Shown piece by piece: positions 27,787-35,977 of a DNA stretch of 64,000 nucleotides; the first letter of the stretch is position 1, and the number at the start of each line of letters is the position of its first letter. The stretch is from the NCBI GenBank assembly GCA_902533625.1, contig CACAMI010000004.1, forward strand, positions 1 through 64,000, read 5' to 3'. The notes under the pieces were generated by a model. It ran no database searches, was not told where the DNA came from, and worked only from the letters and a program-made list of their open reading frames with translations. The DNA comes from an uncultured Alphaproteobacteria bacterium. Lineage in GTDB: Bacteria; Pseudomonadota; Alphaproteobacteria; Rhodobacterales; Rhodobacteraceae. The position numbers and the translations under genes are program-made.

Positions 27787-28752
27787 TTAATGCCTCTCAC
27801 CCCTTCTAAATGGAATTAAGAGAGCTTTGGGGTATCTTGTTTTTTTTGCAGCTATTATCATAGCAACTATGCTTAATAAAAAGGGCATCATTAAGAAAAA
27901 TTGATAAGGTATTACCGCGCCCGCTAGTTGTTGAGCTCGTACCTGGTAGGCATCAAGACCGGCAAATAGAAGAGCTCCCAGCAGAGCACGCTCTGGCTTC
28001 CAGGTTGCAAAAATCACTAGTGCTATTGCTATCCATCCACGTCCGTTTACCATTCCAAAATAAAAGGCATCAAAAGCTGACATAGTTAAATAAGCACCAC
28101 CAACTGCCATTAGTGCACTTCCTAAAATTACTGCCATTGATCTGACTAATAAAACATCAATGCCTTGAGCCTCAAGAGCCATTGGATTTTCTCCAGCCAT
28201 TTTAATTGACAACCCAAAGGGCGTTGAGTTTATTAACCAAAAGATAAATACCACAGAAATGATTGCCAAATAAGTAAAAGGGGTGTGCTGGAAAAGAGCT
28301 TCACCAAGAAAAGGGATATCTGATAGAAAGGGTATGTCAATTGGCTGAAAGGGTTCTATTTTTGGTGGGGTAGTAGAATACGGTAAGATGAGTTTAAAAG
28401 AAAAGAAACCAAGTGAAGAAGCCAACATGGTTATCCCTATACCAGTGACGTGCTGTGAAGCACCGAGGTATACCGAAAAAATTGCATGGAGTAGTCCAAA
28501 CATAGCCCCCACGAAAGCTGCTATCAGAATACCTGAATATAAGTCAGCTCCTTGATATACTGCCATCCATCCTACCATTGCTCCAACTGACATTATTCCT
28601 TCAATTCCGAGGTTTAGAACCCCAGCGCGTTCACAAATCAATTCTCCTAAAGTTGCAAAAATGAGGGGGCATGCGATTCTGATTGTTGCCGCCCAAAATC
28701 CTGCCGTAAAGAGTATTTCCACAAAATCAAATATCACGTTTTTGCCCTCCAA
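27787..28752 (-). CDS. BMP-type (nucleoside) ABC transporter, second permease
   Basis: 321 residues, multi-spanning, of the BPD_transp_2 group used by RBS/BMP nucleoside importers. Typical permease stretches are NLGIEGIMSVGAMVGWM and GENPMALEAQGIDV, the loop that contacts the ATPase. Its start overlaps the end of the other permease gene by 26 bp, pointing to translational coupling. In NupNOPQ-like systems this subunit pairs with the first permease in one channel. Confidence 0.9.
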   Translation of the reverse strand: MEGKNVIFDFVEILFTAGFWAATIRIACPLIFATLGELICERAGVLNLGIEGIMSVGAMVGWMAVYQGADLYSGILIAAFVGAMFGLLHAIFSVYLGASQHVTGIGITMLASSLGFFSFKLILPYSTTPPKIEPFQPIDIPFLSDIPFLGEALFQHTPFTYLAIISVVFIFWLINSTPFGLSIKMAGENPMALEAQGIDVLLVRSMAVILGSALMAVGGAYLTMSAFDAFYFGMVNGRGWIAIALVIFATWKPERALLGALLFAGLDAYQVRAQQLAGAVIPYQFFLMMPFLLSIVAMIIAAKKTRYPKALLIPFRRGERH

Positions 28753-29803
28753 GAACTATCTTAAATTGAAGCATTATTATGCTTATCAGGACAGATAACA
28801 CCGTTAAGGCCACGATTACGTCTGCTAAATATGTTGGAACATTCATAGCTCTGCTCATTGCATCTGCTCCGACATATATTGAGGCTAAAAATATGCCTGA
28901 AAATATAATACCAATAGGATTAAGGCCAGCTAGCATCGCAACGGCAATACCAGCGTATCCAAAGCCTGGCGATAGATCTAAGGTTAAATAACCTTTTAAG
29001 CCTGCGGTCTCTGTTACTCCAGCCATTCCAGCCATCCCGCCGCTAAGAAGTGCGACTATGATTATTGTTTTTATCACAGGAATACCAGCATGATGAGATG
29101 CAGAGGGGTTAATCCCAACAGCCTTGATTTTAAAACCGAGTATAGTTCGGGATAATATGAGCCATATAATTAAAGCAGTGAAAATAGATATAATAAAACC
29201 AAGATGCAATCTGGTCCTAGGTATAATCTGAGGTAAGACGCCTTCATCAATTACGGATGCTCCTTGTGGCCATCCAAGAGACATTGGATCTTTCCAAGGA
29301 CCTTCTAAAAGATAGCCAACAAGTAATACTATGATAAAGTTCGTTAATAGGGTAGTTACCACCTCATCTACCTTGTAATAATTTCGAAGTAAGACTAATG
29401 GTAGAAGTAGTAGACCTCCGGCAAGTGCGCCTACTAAAAACAAAAAAGGTATCATTAGGAAACTGGGTAACTGTATCAAGCCAGTACCAAAAAAAGTTAC
29501 TGCAAGCGCTCCAGCATAGAGTTGACCTTCAGCTCCTATGTTCCAGAACTTTGCCCTAAAAGCTATGGCAGCAGCGAGTCCTGTAAGGATTAAAGGAGTT
29601 GCTCTGGCAAGTGTTTCTGCAATAGCATTTTTTGAACCAAAGGCCCCCACAAATAGTTTAATATATGATTCAATTGGATTAACACCAGCCAATATGATCA
29701 AAATGCTTGCTATCATTAGTGAAAATATCACAGCACCTATAGGAGCAAAAAAGACGAGCCAAGGTGAAACATGTTCCCGCTGTTCTAATCTAAAGTCAAT
29801 CAT
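28727..29803 (-). CDS. BMP-type (nucleoside) ABC transporter, first permease
   Basis: 358 residues with about ten membrane helices. It carries the BPD_transp_2 pattern FRAKFWNIGAEGQLYAGALA and the coupling loop KAVGINPSASHHAGIPV. It overlaps the ATPase gene by 8 bp and the second permease gene by 26 bp. Together they would form the membrane part of a purine/pyrimidine nucleoside importer. Confidence 0.9.
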   Translation of the reverse strand: MIDFRLEQREHVSPWLVFFAPIGAVIFSLMIASILIILAGVNPIESYIKLFVGAFGSKNAIAETLARATPLILTGLAAAIAFRAKFWNIGAEGQLYAGALAVTFFGTGLIQLPSFLMIPFLFLVGALAGGLLLLPLVLLRNYYKVDEVVTTLLTNFIIVLLVGYLLEGPWKDPMSLGWPQGASVIDEGVLPQIIPRTRLHLGFIISIFTALIIWLILSRTILGFKIKAVGINPSASHHAGIPVIKTIIIVALLSGGMAGMAGVTETAGLKGYLTLDLSPGFGYAGIAVAMLAGLNPIGIIFSGIFLASIYVGADAMSRAMNVPTYLADVIVALTVLSVLISIIMLQFKIVLGGQKRDI

Positions 29804-31313
29804 AGAAACCTTCCCCAGCCATCATAAGACCGACCCGAGCACGGTCTAAACCTTCTGCGGAAAAACTATTAGAAAGTTTCCCATTATAAATGACTGAAAC
29901 AGTGTCAGAAAGTTTAAGGAGTTCATCTAAATCTTCTGTTATAAGAAGTACGGCATTTCCTTTTTTCCTTACATCCAAAATCAGTTTTTGTATAGACGCA
30001 ATTGCTCCTTCATCTAGTCCTCTAGTTGGTTGGCAAGCAATTAAAACCTTTGGTTGCCTAATTAACCAACGTCCCAACAGAAGTTTTTGAACATTTCCTC
30101 CTGATAATAACCTTGCAGGCTGTTGTAAAGTCTGAGTTCTTACGTCGTAAGTTTCACAAAGTATTTGCGCTGCATCGTTACAGCTTGAATTATTTAGGAA
30201 ACCTAGAGTGTTTCCCAGTTTCTCATCTGATATTTCTGTTATTACGGCATTTTCCCAGACAGACATATCTGCTACGAGCCCATCAATATTTCTGTCTTCT
30301 GGAATGTAAGCCACTCCAAGTTCCATAAATTTTTTTGGGTTAAAAACCTCTATTCTTTTCTTATCAAAAAAGAGCTCACCGTTTTTTGGTTTTAAATGAC
30401 CAGACATCATTTTAGCTAAAGAAGTTTGACCATTACCTGTAACTCCCGCAATTCCAAGAATTTGTCCTTCAAAAAGACTTATATCCACTCCGTTTAATCC
30501 CTTCGTGGATTCATTAATCGGATTGCAAGAGATATTCTCAAGCCTCATAACTTCCTTACCTGGGGAGGATTTTTCTTTTTTTGGATAATTTACTGTCCCC
30601 CCAACAATCATTTCGGCAATTTCAGTTCGGTTAGCTTTGGAAGTGACGACTTCGCCGACAAGTTTTCCATGTCTTAATACAACTATTCGATCACTTACAG
30701 CTAGTATTTCGTTAAGTTTATGGGAAATCAAAATAACTGATAATCCATTCTTGACCATATTCTTTATAGTTGAGAACAAAGAGTCAGTCTCTTGAGGAGT
30801 AAGTGCGGCAGTTGGTTCATCTAGAATTAGAAGTGTACAGTCTCGATAAAGGGTTTTGAGTATTTCCAATCTTTGTTTTTCACTAACAGATAGATTTGCA
30901 ACTATGGTGTCAGGGTTAATTGGCAGCCCAAATCTATCACTTAAATCTTGAAGTTTTTTTCTTGCACTCTTTTGGGGTAATGAGAAACTAAGTAATGACT
31001 GCTCCCCTATAATGATATTTTCTAAAACCGTTAAGTTCTCTGCAAGAGTGAAATGTTGGTGCACCATTCCAATTCCCACTTCTATTGCATTCCCCGGCTT
31101 TCCGGCTGGTAGTTTTGATCCTCGGAAAACTATTTCACCAGAATCAGGCTTATAGTGGCCGAACAAAATATTCATTAGAGTGGTTTTTCCTGCTCCATTC
31201 TCTCCTAGTATAGCTAAAACCTCTCCCTGCATCTGGGTGAAGGATATCTTATCATTTGCAACAAGATTTCCGAATCTTTTGCTAATATCTTTTATTTCGA
31301 GAAGGGCTAACAT
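29796..31313 (-). CDS. BMP-type (nucleoside) ABC transporter, dual ATPase subunit
   Basis: Fused protein with two ATP-binding domains, as in RbsA/NupO. The N-terminal domain has Walker A GENGAGKTTLMNILFG, signature LSVSEKQRLEILK and Walker B LLILDEPTAAL. The C-terminal domain has GVTGNGQTSLAKMM, signature LSGGNVQKLLLGRW and a degenerate Walker B (VLIACQPTRGLD), normal for the family. I chose ATG 31313 (MLALLEIKDIS) as the family start; an in-frame ATG lies at 31331. It couples ATP hydrolysis to import by the two permeases encoded next. Confidence 0.92.
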   Translation of the reverse strand: MLALLEIKDISKRFGNLVANDKISFTQMQGEVLAILGENGAGKTTLMNILFGHYKPDSGEIVFRGSKLPAGKPGNAIEVGIGMVHQHFTLAENLTVLENIIIGEQSLLSFSLPQKSARKKLQDLSDRFGLPINPDTIVANLSVSEKQRLEILKTLYRDCTLLILDEPTAALTPQETDSLFSTIKNMVKNGLSVILISHKLNEILAVSDRIVVLRHGKLVGEVVTSKANRTEIAEMIVGGTVNYPKKEKSSPGKEVMRLENISCNPINESTKGLNGVDISLFEGQILGIAGVTGNGQTSLAKMMSGHLKPKNGELFFDKKRIEVFNPKKFMELGVAYIPEDRNIDGLVADMSVWENAVITEISDEKLGNTLGFLNNSSCNDAAQILCETYDVRTQTLQQPARLLSGGNVQKLLLGRWLIRQPKVLIACQPTRGLDEGAIASIQKLILDVRKKGNAVLLITEDLDELLKLSDTVSVIYNGKLSNSFSAEGLDRARVGLMMAGEGFYD

Positions 31314-31370
31314 TTTTTTTGGTGCCCCCATAATGAGTATTTATCACAGGGACACGTTATAGAGTTTATT

Positions 31371-32378
31371 TTAAAATGTTGAAGTAGGTTCTTCGTCATT
31401 TATCTCAACGACAAAACTTCCTGCCAGAATATCATCTGAAAGTTTAGCTACCTGAGCCTTCACATCAGATGGAATTTTGTTTTCAAATTCATAGAATGGA
31501 GCCAAAGAAGCGCCACCGCCACTCATCATTGTCCAAGAGTGGTACTCTTCCGCTTTAAAGTTTCCACTTTTAACAAGTCCTATGGCATGATTGATAGCGT
31601 TTTCCATGTGCCATAGTGCTGAGGTTACCACCACGTTTTCTCCGTTCTCTTCTTTATTCATGTCGTTTACATTACCAAATGCAAGAATTCCTTTTTCTCT
31701 GCATGCATCAACTACTCCGGCTCTTTCGGCATACATGATATCAACACCAGATTCAATTTGAGCAAATGCAGCTTCCTTTGCTTTTGGAGGATCATACCAA
31801 GACCCTATAAAAGTCACCTTAAACTGAATCTCAGGCTTTACTGACCTTGCTCCGTTCATGAAGGCATGGAAAAGTCTATTAACCTCTCCAATGGCATAAC
31901 CTCCCACCATTCCAATTTTATTTGCTTTAGTCATGTGTCCAGCGATAATACCCATCAAATAGCAGGGTTCATGAATGTAGTTATCAAAGACTGAAAAATT
32001 ATCACCGTGAGGTTTAAAAGGATCACCCATTAAGAATGATATTTCTGGATAATCATCGGCAACTTTTCTTGCTTCCTTACTTATTCCGAAAGCTTCCCCC
32101 ACTATCATTTGCATACCACTATCACAGTATTCTCTCATAACTCTTACGTAGTCCGTATTTGCGGTACTTTCTGAATAGACGTATTCTATTTCGCCTCTCT
32201 TGGCAGCCGCATCAAGCGCAAGATGTAACCTTGCTACCCATTTCTGCTGAATTGGAACTGTATAAATTCCAGCTACCTTTAGTTTTGATCCAGCAGCAAC
32301 TGGCAAAGATGATAAGGCAGTCACCATTGCTGCGGTACCAACAGTAAATTCTCTTCGATTAATTAAAAGTTTAGGCAT
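31371..32378 (-). CDS. BMP family ABC transporter substrate-binding protein
   Basis: 335-residue periplasmic binding protein of the BMP/Med lipoprotein-like family, which bind nucleosides or related compounds. The N-terminus NRREFTVGTAAM resembles a twin-arginine signal followed by a hydrophobic stretch, so export through Tat is plausible. Core stretches SFLMGDPF, GHMTKANKIGMVGG and GVDIMYAERAGVVDACREKG match the family. It is the first gene of the operon bmp-ATPase-permease-permease-codA-MFS and has the 297-bp divergent intergenic region upstream. Confidence 0.9.
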   Translation of the reverse strand: MPKLLINRREFTVGTAAMVTALSSLPVAAGSKLKVAGIYTVPIQQKWVARLHLALDAAAKRGEIEYVYSESTANTDYVRVMREYCDSGMQMIVGEAFGISKEARKVADDYPEISFLMGDPFKPHGDNFSVFDNYIHEPCYLMGIIAGHMTKANKIGMVGGYAIGEVNRLFHAFMNGARSVKPEIQFKVTFIGSWYDPPKAKEAAFAQIESGVDIMYAERAGVVDACREKGILAFGNVNDMNKEENGENVVVTSALWHMENAINHAIGLVKSGNFKAEEYHSWTMMSGGGASLAPFYEFENKIPSDVKAQVAKLSDDILAGSFVVEINDEEPTSTF

Positions 32379-32675
32379 TTCATATTCTCCATTATTCTTT
32401 ATGTTCGTATTAAGACAAAAATATTTGATTAAGGCGATTCTTTTTTTTCTTTTTTAGTAAAATAATTACCGATTATTTGTATTATATGAGATTTGTACTA
32501 ATTTTGAAGCAGTATAAGAGCTAGGTTTTAGTTTTTTGATTGAATTATAAACAAAAGAATAAAGGAGTATCAACTGTTAGCCTTTTATTTGATAATAGGT
32601 GATAATTTGTTTATTAAATTGTTGTTCTACTCTTTTGTTTTTACCATAATAATTGTGAACTTTAGGATCCTGCTG
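32379..32675. promoter_or_regulatory. Divergent intergenic region between BMP operon and PCuAC-like gene
   Basis: 297 bp of very AT-rich DNA that should hold the promoters of both transcripts. A strong AAGGAG at 32562-32567 is followed six bases later by an in-frame CTG (32574) that would add 34 residues to the PCuAC-like protein; I have no proof it is used. I found no clear operator, riboswitch or tRNA here. Confidence 0.4.
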
Positions 32676-33167
32676 ATGTTTTATCTGACAAAAAAATTTG
32701 GGCGTTTTTATTTCATTTTTCTGAGCTTCCTACTTGTCTCAATTAGCGGCCCTTCAAATTCCCATGAGGTTTCAGTCAGAGATTTAATATTATACCATCC
32801 CTCTTTATTTTTTGAAAAAAAGGGTGAAGGTGAAGCCTTCTTTTCTATAACAAACGAGGGAAGTGATAGTGATTATATCATTGGATTTCATTCTGAATTT
32901 TCAAAAACTGTGGAATTGTATAAGTATAATGAACTTTTGGATAAATTCGATAATATTGGCAGAAGTAATACTCCTTACCTTGACCTAAGGGAGTCCCCTC
33001 TCGAAATTAAGCCAGGAGAATCTATCACTTTTGATTCATTGGGATATATATTGATTTTTAAAGAGGTTGATAGCAGTTTGAGCTGGTTTGATATGCATCA
33101 ATCAGTAATTTTCTTTAGAGATTCAGGGGAATATAAAATTGATTTTGAGGTAGAATACAATGAGTGA
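32676..33167 (+). CDS. PCuAC-like domain protein, exported, lacking copper ligands
   Basis: 163 residues with an N-terminal signal peptide (basic TKKFGR, hydrophobic FYFIFLSFLLVSISG, cleavage near SNS) and a mature domain that follows the periplasmic copper chaperone PCu(A)C pattern: EAFFSITNEGSDSDYIIGF, KTVELYKY, SPLEIKPGESITFDSLGYILIF and EYKIDFEVEY. The copper ligands of the H-M-x10-M-x21-H-x-M motif are replaced (HEM by YKY, the later His by Ile, the last Met by Phe). So it is probably not a classical Cu(I) chaperone. The start is uncertain; the frame is open upstream. It overlaps the acetyltransferase gene by 8 bp. Confidence 0.65.
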   Translation: MFYLTKKFGRFYFIFLSFLLVSISGPSNSHEVSVRDLILYHPSLFFEKKGEGEAFFSITNEGSDSDYIIGFHSEFSKTVELYKYNELLDKFDNIGRSNTPYLDLRESPLEIKPGESITFDSLGYILIFKEVDSSLSWFDMHQSVIFFRDSGEYKIDFEVEYNE

Positions 33168-33594
33168 AGAACGGTGTATAATCCGTCCATTTAAGCTAGA
33201 AGACAAAGAATCAGTAGTTGAGTTGTGGAAAATTTGTCGGCTTGTCAGGCCGTGGAATAACCCTGAAAAAGATATTGAGAGAAAATTGAGTGTTCAAAGT
33301 GAAATGTTTCTAGTGTTGGAAATTCATGGATCTATTATAGGAAGTGTAATGGCTGCATATGACGGTCATCGAGGTGTCATTAATTACCTAGCTGTTCATC
33401 CAGGTTATCAAAAAAAAGGCTATGGAAAAATTCTCATGACACATGTGGAGCAAGAATTGTTGAAAAAAGGATGCCCAAAGATAAATCTCTTGGTAAGATC
33501 AGATAATCTTAATGTAAAAAGATTTTATAAGGGTCTTCATTATGAGGAGCAGGATGATGTAAAAGTTTTTGGTAAAAGGCTTATACCTGATTAA
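33160..33594 (+). CDS. ypeA: GNAT acetyltransferase, YpeA-like
   Basis: 144-residue GNAT fold protein close to E. coli YpeA: WKICRLVRPWNNPEKDIERK is the family's hallmark, followed by AAYDGHRGVINYLAVHP, the acetyl-CoA loop QKKGYGK and a C-terminal GKRLI. Function and substrate of YpeA are not established; protein or small-molecule N-acetylation is likely. It begins within the last codons of the PCuAC-like gene and precedes mutT by 12 bp, so the three form an operon. Confidence 0.88.
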   Translation: MSEERCIIRPFKLEDKESVVELWKICRLVRPWNNPEKDIERKLSVQSEMFLVLEIHGSIIGSVMAAYDGHRGVINYLAVHPGYQKKGYGKILMTHVEQELLKKGCPKINLLVRSDNLNVKRFYKGLHYEEQDDVKVFGKRLIPD

Positions 33595-33606
33595 TGAAAT
33601 GAAGTA

Positions 33607-33999
33607 ATGGAAACTAATCACCAAAAGCCAGTAATAAATGTCGTTGCGGCAGTAATAAAAGAAAGCAATGAATTTTTTATTGCCCAGAGAAATAGGGAAA
33701 AAGATTTTGGACTCAAGTGGGAATTTCCTGGAGGAAAAGTAGAACCACTAGAGACATTTGAAGATGCCTTGAAAAGAGAAATAAAGGAAGAACTCAAGGT
33801 ATCTATATCAATTAAAAGTAAAATTATTGAAGTGCCATATAGGGATAAGAGGCTTAATATCCTTCTTCATTATTATCTATGTGAAAAGATGGGAGATATT
33901 AGGCTTATGGAACATGAAAAAGGGGTATGGGTTTCTAAGCCTGATTTATATAAGTTTAAGTTTGCTCCTGGTGACCGTTTAATATTAAAGTACCTTTGA
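33607..33999 (+). CDS. mutT: MutT-type Nudix hydrolase (8-oxo-dGTP diphosphatase)
   Basis: 130 residues. The Nudix box GX5EX7REUXEEXGU is present as GKVEPLETFEDALKREIKEEL, with Lys replacing the last Gly. The N-terminal strand VVAAVIKESNEFFIAQR and the preceding WEFPGGK fit MutT, which hydrolyses 8-oxo-dGTP to keep it out of DNA. Unlike most alphaproteobacteria, where mutT lies near argJ, here it follows ypeA. Other small Nudix functions cannot be excluded. Confidence 0.87.
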   Translation: METNHQKPVINVVAAVIKESNEFFIAQRNREKDFGLKWEFPGGKVEPLETFEDALKREIKEELKVSISIKSKIIEVPYRDKRLNILLHYYLCEKMGDIRLMEHEKGVWVSKPDLYKFKFAPGDRLILKYL

Positions 34000-34042
34000 G
34001 TGGAAATATTTTTATTATCACGATATTTAATTAACTAAAATA

Positions 34043-34453
34043 TTAGGGGTAAGAAACCGTACTAAACCCTTGTTTCTTCCATTCAATAATTCCTCCACTT
34101 ACACTGAATACTTCTTTAAACTCGGTATTGGACAACATGAATTTAGTGGCAATTTTTGTACGTCTTCCTGTTCTGCATATTAGCAATACGGTTTGTTCAG
34201 GTGAAACGCTTTCTCTTAGGTCACTTATAAAAACATTTACGTTGGCCGTACCATTCTTGTTAAAAAAAGTTGAAAGGATACTGCCAAATATTACACCTGT
34301 CTGCTTCCATTCCTCTTCTCGCCTTATGTCTACTACCACAGCATTACTGTCTAGTAAATTCTTAAGCTGTGCCACTTCTATTTCTATGTCCTGCGCTTGA
34401 GCAACATTAAGATTCAAAAAAATAGAAAGAAGTAATGTAAGAAAATATCGCAT
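34043..34453 (-). CDS. Exported rhodanese-like domain protein
   Basis: 136 residues with a signal peptide (FLTLLLSIFLNLNVAQAQ, cleavage after AQA) and one rhodanese domain. The active-site loop is CRTGRRT with the nucleophilic Cys, preceded by VVDIRREEEW, so it should transfer sulfane sulfur in the periplasm. The gene is alone on the minus strand, converging with mutT and divergent from the thioesterase gene. Confidence 0.9.
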   Translation of the reverse strand: MRYFLTLLLSIFLNLNVAQAQDIEIEVAQLKNLLDSNAVVVDIRREEEWKQTGVIFGSILSTFFNKNGTANVNVFISDLRESVSPEQTVLLICRTGRRTKIATKFMLSNTEFKEVFSVSGGIIEWKKQGFSTVSYP

Positions 34454-34590
34454 GTCTTTTGTACTAAATTTTGACTGTAAATAATGTTATATATCTATGA
34501 TGTTAAGTTATAGGTTTATAAGAGCGAAATGTCACACTTTAAAAATATAGAAATTTATTTTATTTAACGGTTGCAATTGTGGAGATTTGA

Positions 34591-35040
34591 TTGACGCCAG
34601 AAAATATAGATCACTGTGAAGTTGTTGAGGACTTAAGTCCTTCAATTACTGAGATTAATTATCTAAGAAGAACGCTAAGGGGTCATTGGATGATCCCTTT
34701 GCGGTTTTGCCATACAAAGGGAACAATAGCGCACGGTGGAACCATATCATTCATTTTAGACACTTCAATGTTTCTATTGCTTTCAGCTCTAAGTAATAAT
34801 GAAAAAGGGGGTTTGAGTCTGGGTCTTAATATTCAATTCTTTAATGCATGCAAGCCAGGAAAAGTAGATGTATATTCGAAGATGATAAAAGAGGGTAAAA
34901 ATATTGTTTTTGGTTCATGCGATTTGTATCAGGGAGATTATATTGTTGCTTCTGGTACACAACAGATGAAAGTTTTTAGGAATAGTAAGGAGTTAAGCTT
35001 CAACACGTTTTTTTCAGAAAACATAACTTATGTAAGGTAA
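34591..35040 (+). CDS. PaaI-like hotdog-fold thioesterase
   Basis: 149 residues of the hotdog fold. The motif IAHGGTISFILDTSM is the HGG active-site loop of PaaI-type acyl-CoA thioesterases, followed by the strand LGLNIQFFNACKPGKVDV. The TTG start is supported by GGAG six bases upstream. Substrate unknown. It converges on the DMT transporter gene. Confidence 0.82.
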   Translation: MTPENIDHCEVVEDLSPSITEINYLRRTLRGHWMIPLRFCHTKGTIAHGGTISFILDTSMFLLLSALSNNEKGGLSLGLNIQFFNACKPGKVDVYSKMIKEGKNIVFGSCDLYQGDYIVASGTQQMKVFRNSKELSFNTFFSENITYVR

Positions 35041-35068
35041 AGGTTGATCTACTTAAATTATGAACCTC

Positions 35069-35932
35069 TTAGTGTGATTCTTTCAACTTCAACAGGCTGT
35101 TAACTGAAACACAGAAAATCACAATTGCTCCGCCAGCAAGCGTTTGTGATGAAACTACTTCGTTGAGGAACAACCAAACCCACATAGGACCTAAAGAGAA
35201 CTCCAGTAGCATGAAAAGTGTCACTTCAGATGCAGAAAGATACCTAGTTGCAAAAATAAATGCTGAATTTACAAAGCCCGACAGAACTCCGCCCCATAAA
35301 AAGCAATAAGCAATCTCTTTTATAGGAATAAAAATATTTCCAGCACTTACTATGTACGTAATTGCTATTACAAAAAAAGAAGAGATTAGAAGGCATGGAA
35401 TCATATCTAGGTAGTTGTATTTTCTAAGAATTATAGCAAAGCAAGAAAAGCTAAGGGCAGTACAAAATGCCAAGGCCATGCCAGTAAATTGATTTGTCTG
35501 TAATCCTTCAGAAACCATCAATATGATCCCTAAAAAAGCAGTTATCATTATTAGAAATGTCTTTAAGGAAATGGCTTCCTTTAGTACAAAAAAGGCAATA
35601 GTTGCGGTAATGAACGGGATTGCACTCAGTGTAAAAAGTGTATTTGCAACTGAAGTAATACTAAGGCTATGAATGAAGCATATATTGGCAATAGCTAAAA
35701 ATATTCCCGCTATTATACCAGGTTTTCCGACAGCAGTTAATGCGCCAAAAGACGCTAAGCCGTATGACTTTGCCAGAATTAAAGAAATTGCAATAAAGAA
35801 AGCTAAATTTCGGTGGAAAGTGATTTGCCAAGCATTTCCGAATGCAATTTCCCTCATTATCAGGCCACCAAAGCTAATGCCAACGGTTGAAGCTAATATT
35901 AAAAGTATTGCTAAAGATTTGGGCTTTAACAT
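35069..35932 (-). CDS. EamA/DMT superfamily transporter
   Basis: 287 residues with ten predicted membrane helices in two EamA repeats. The end of the first repeat reads FFVLKEAISLKTFLIMITAFLGI, and that of the second FLNEVVSSQTLAGGAIVIFC. It is a drug/metabolite transporter family member of unknown substrate. It lies between the thioesterase gene and leuA on the minus strand, 45 bp downstream of leuA. Confidence 0.88.
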   Translation of the reverse strand: MLKPKSLAILLILASTVGISFGGLIMREIAFGNAWQITFHRNLAFFIAISLILAKSYGLASFGALTAVGKPGIIAGIFLAIANICFIHSLSITSVANTLFTLSAIPFITATIAFFVLKEAISLKTFLIMITAFLGIILMVSEGLQTNQFTGMALAFCTALSFSCFAIILRKYNYLDMIPCLLISSFFVIAITYIVSAGNIFIPIKEIAYCFLWGGVLSGFVNSAFIFATRYLSASEVTLFMLLEFSLGPMWVWLFLNEVVSSQTLAGGAIVIFCVSVNSLLKLKESH

Positions 35933-35977
35933 GTTAAATGCCTTTTTAATTTTGTTAAAGAAGTAGACTTTTTCTTA

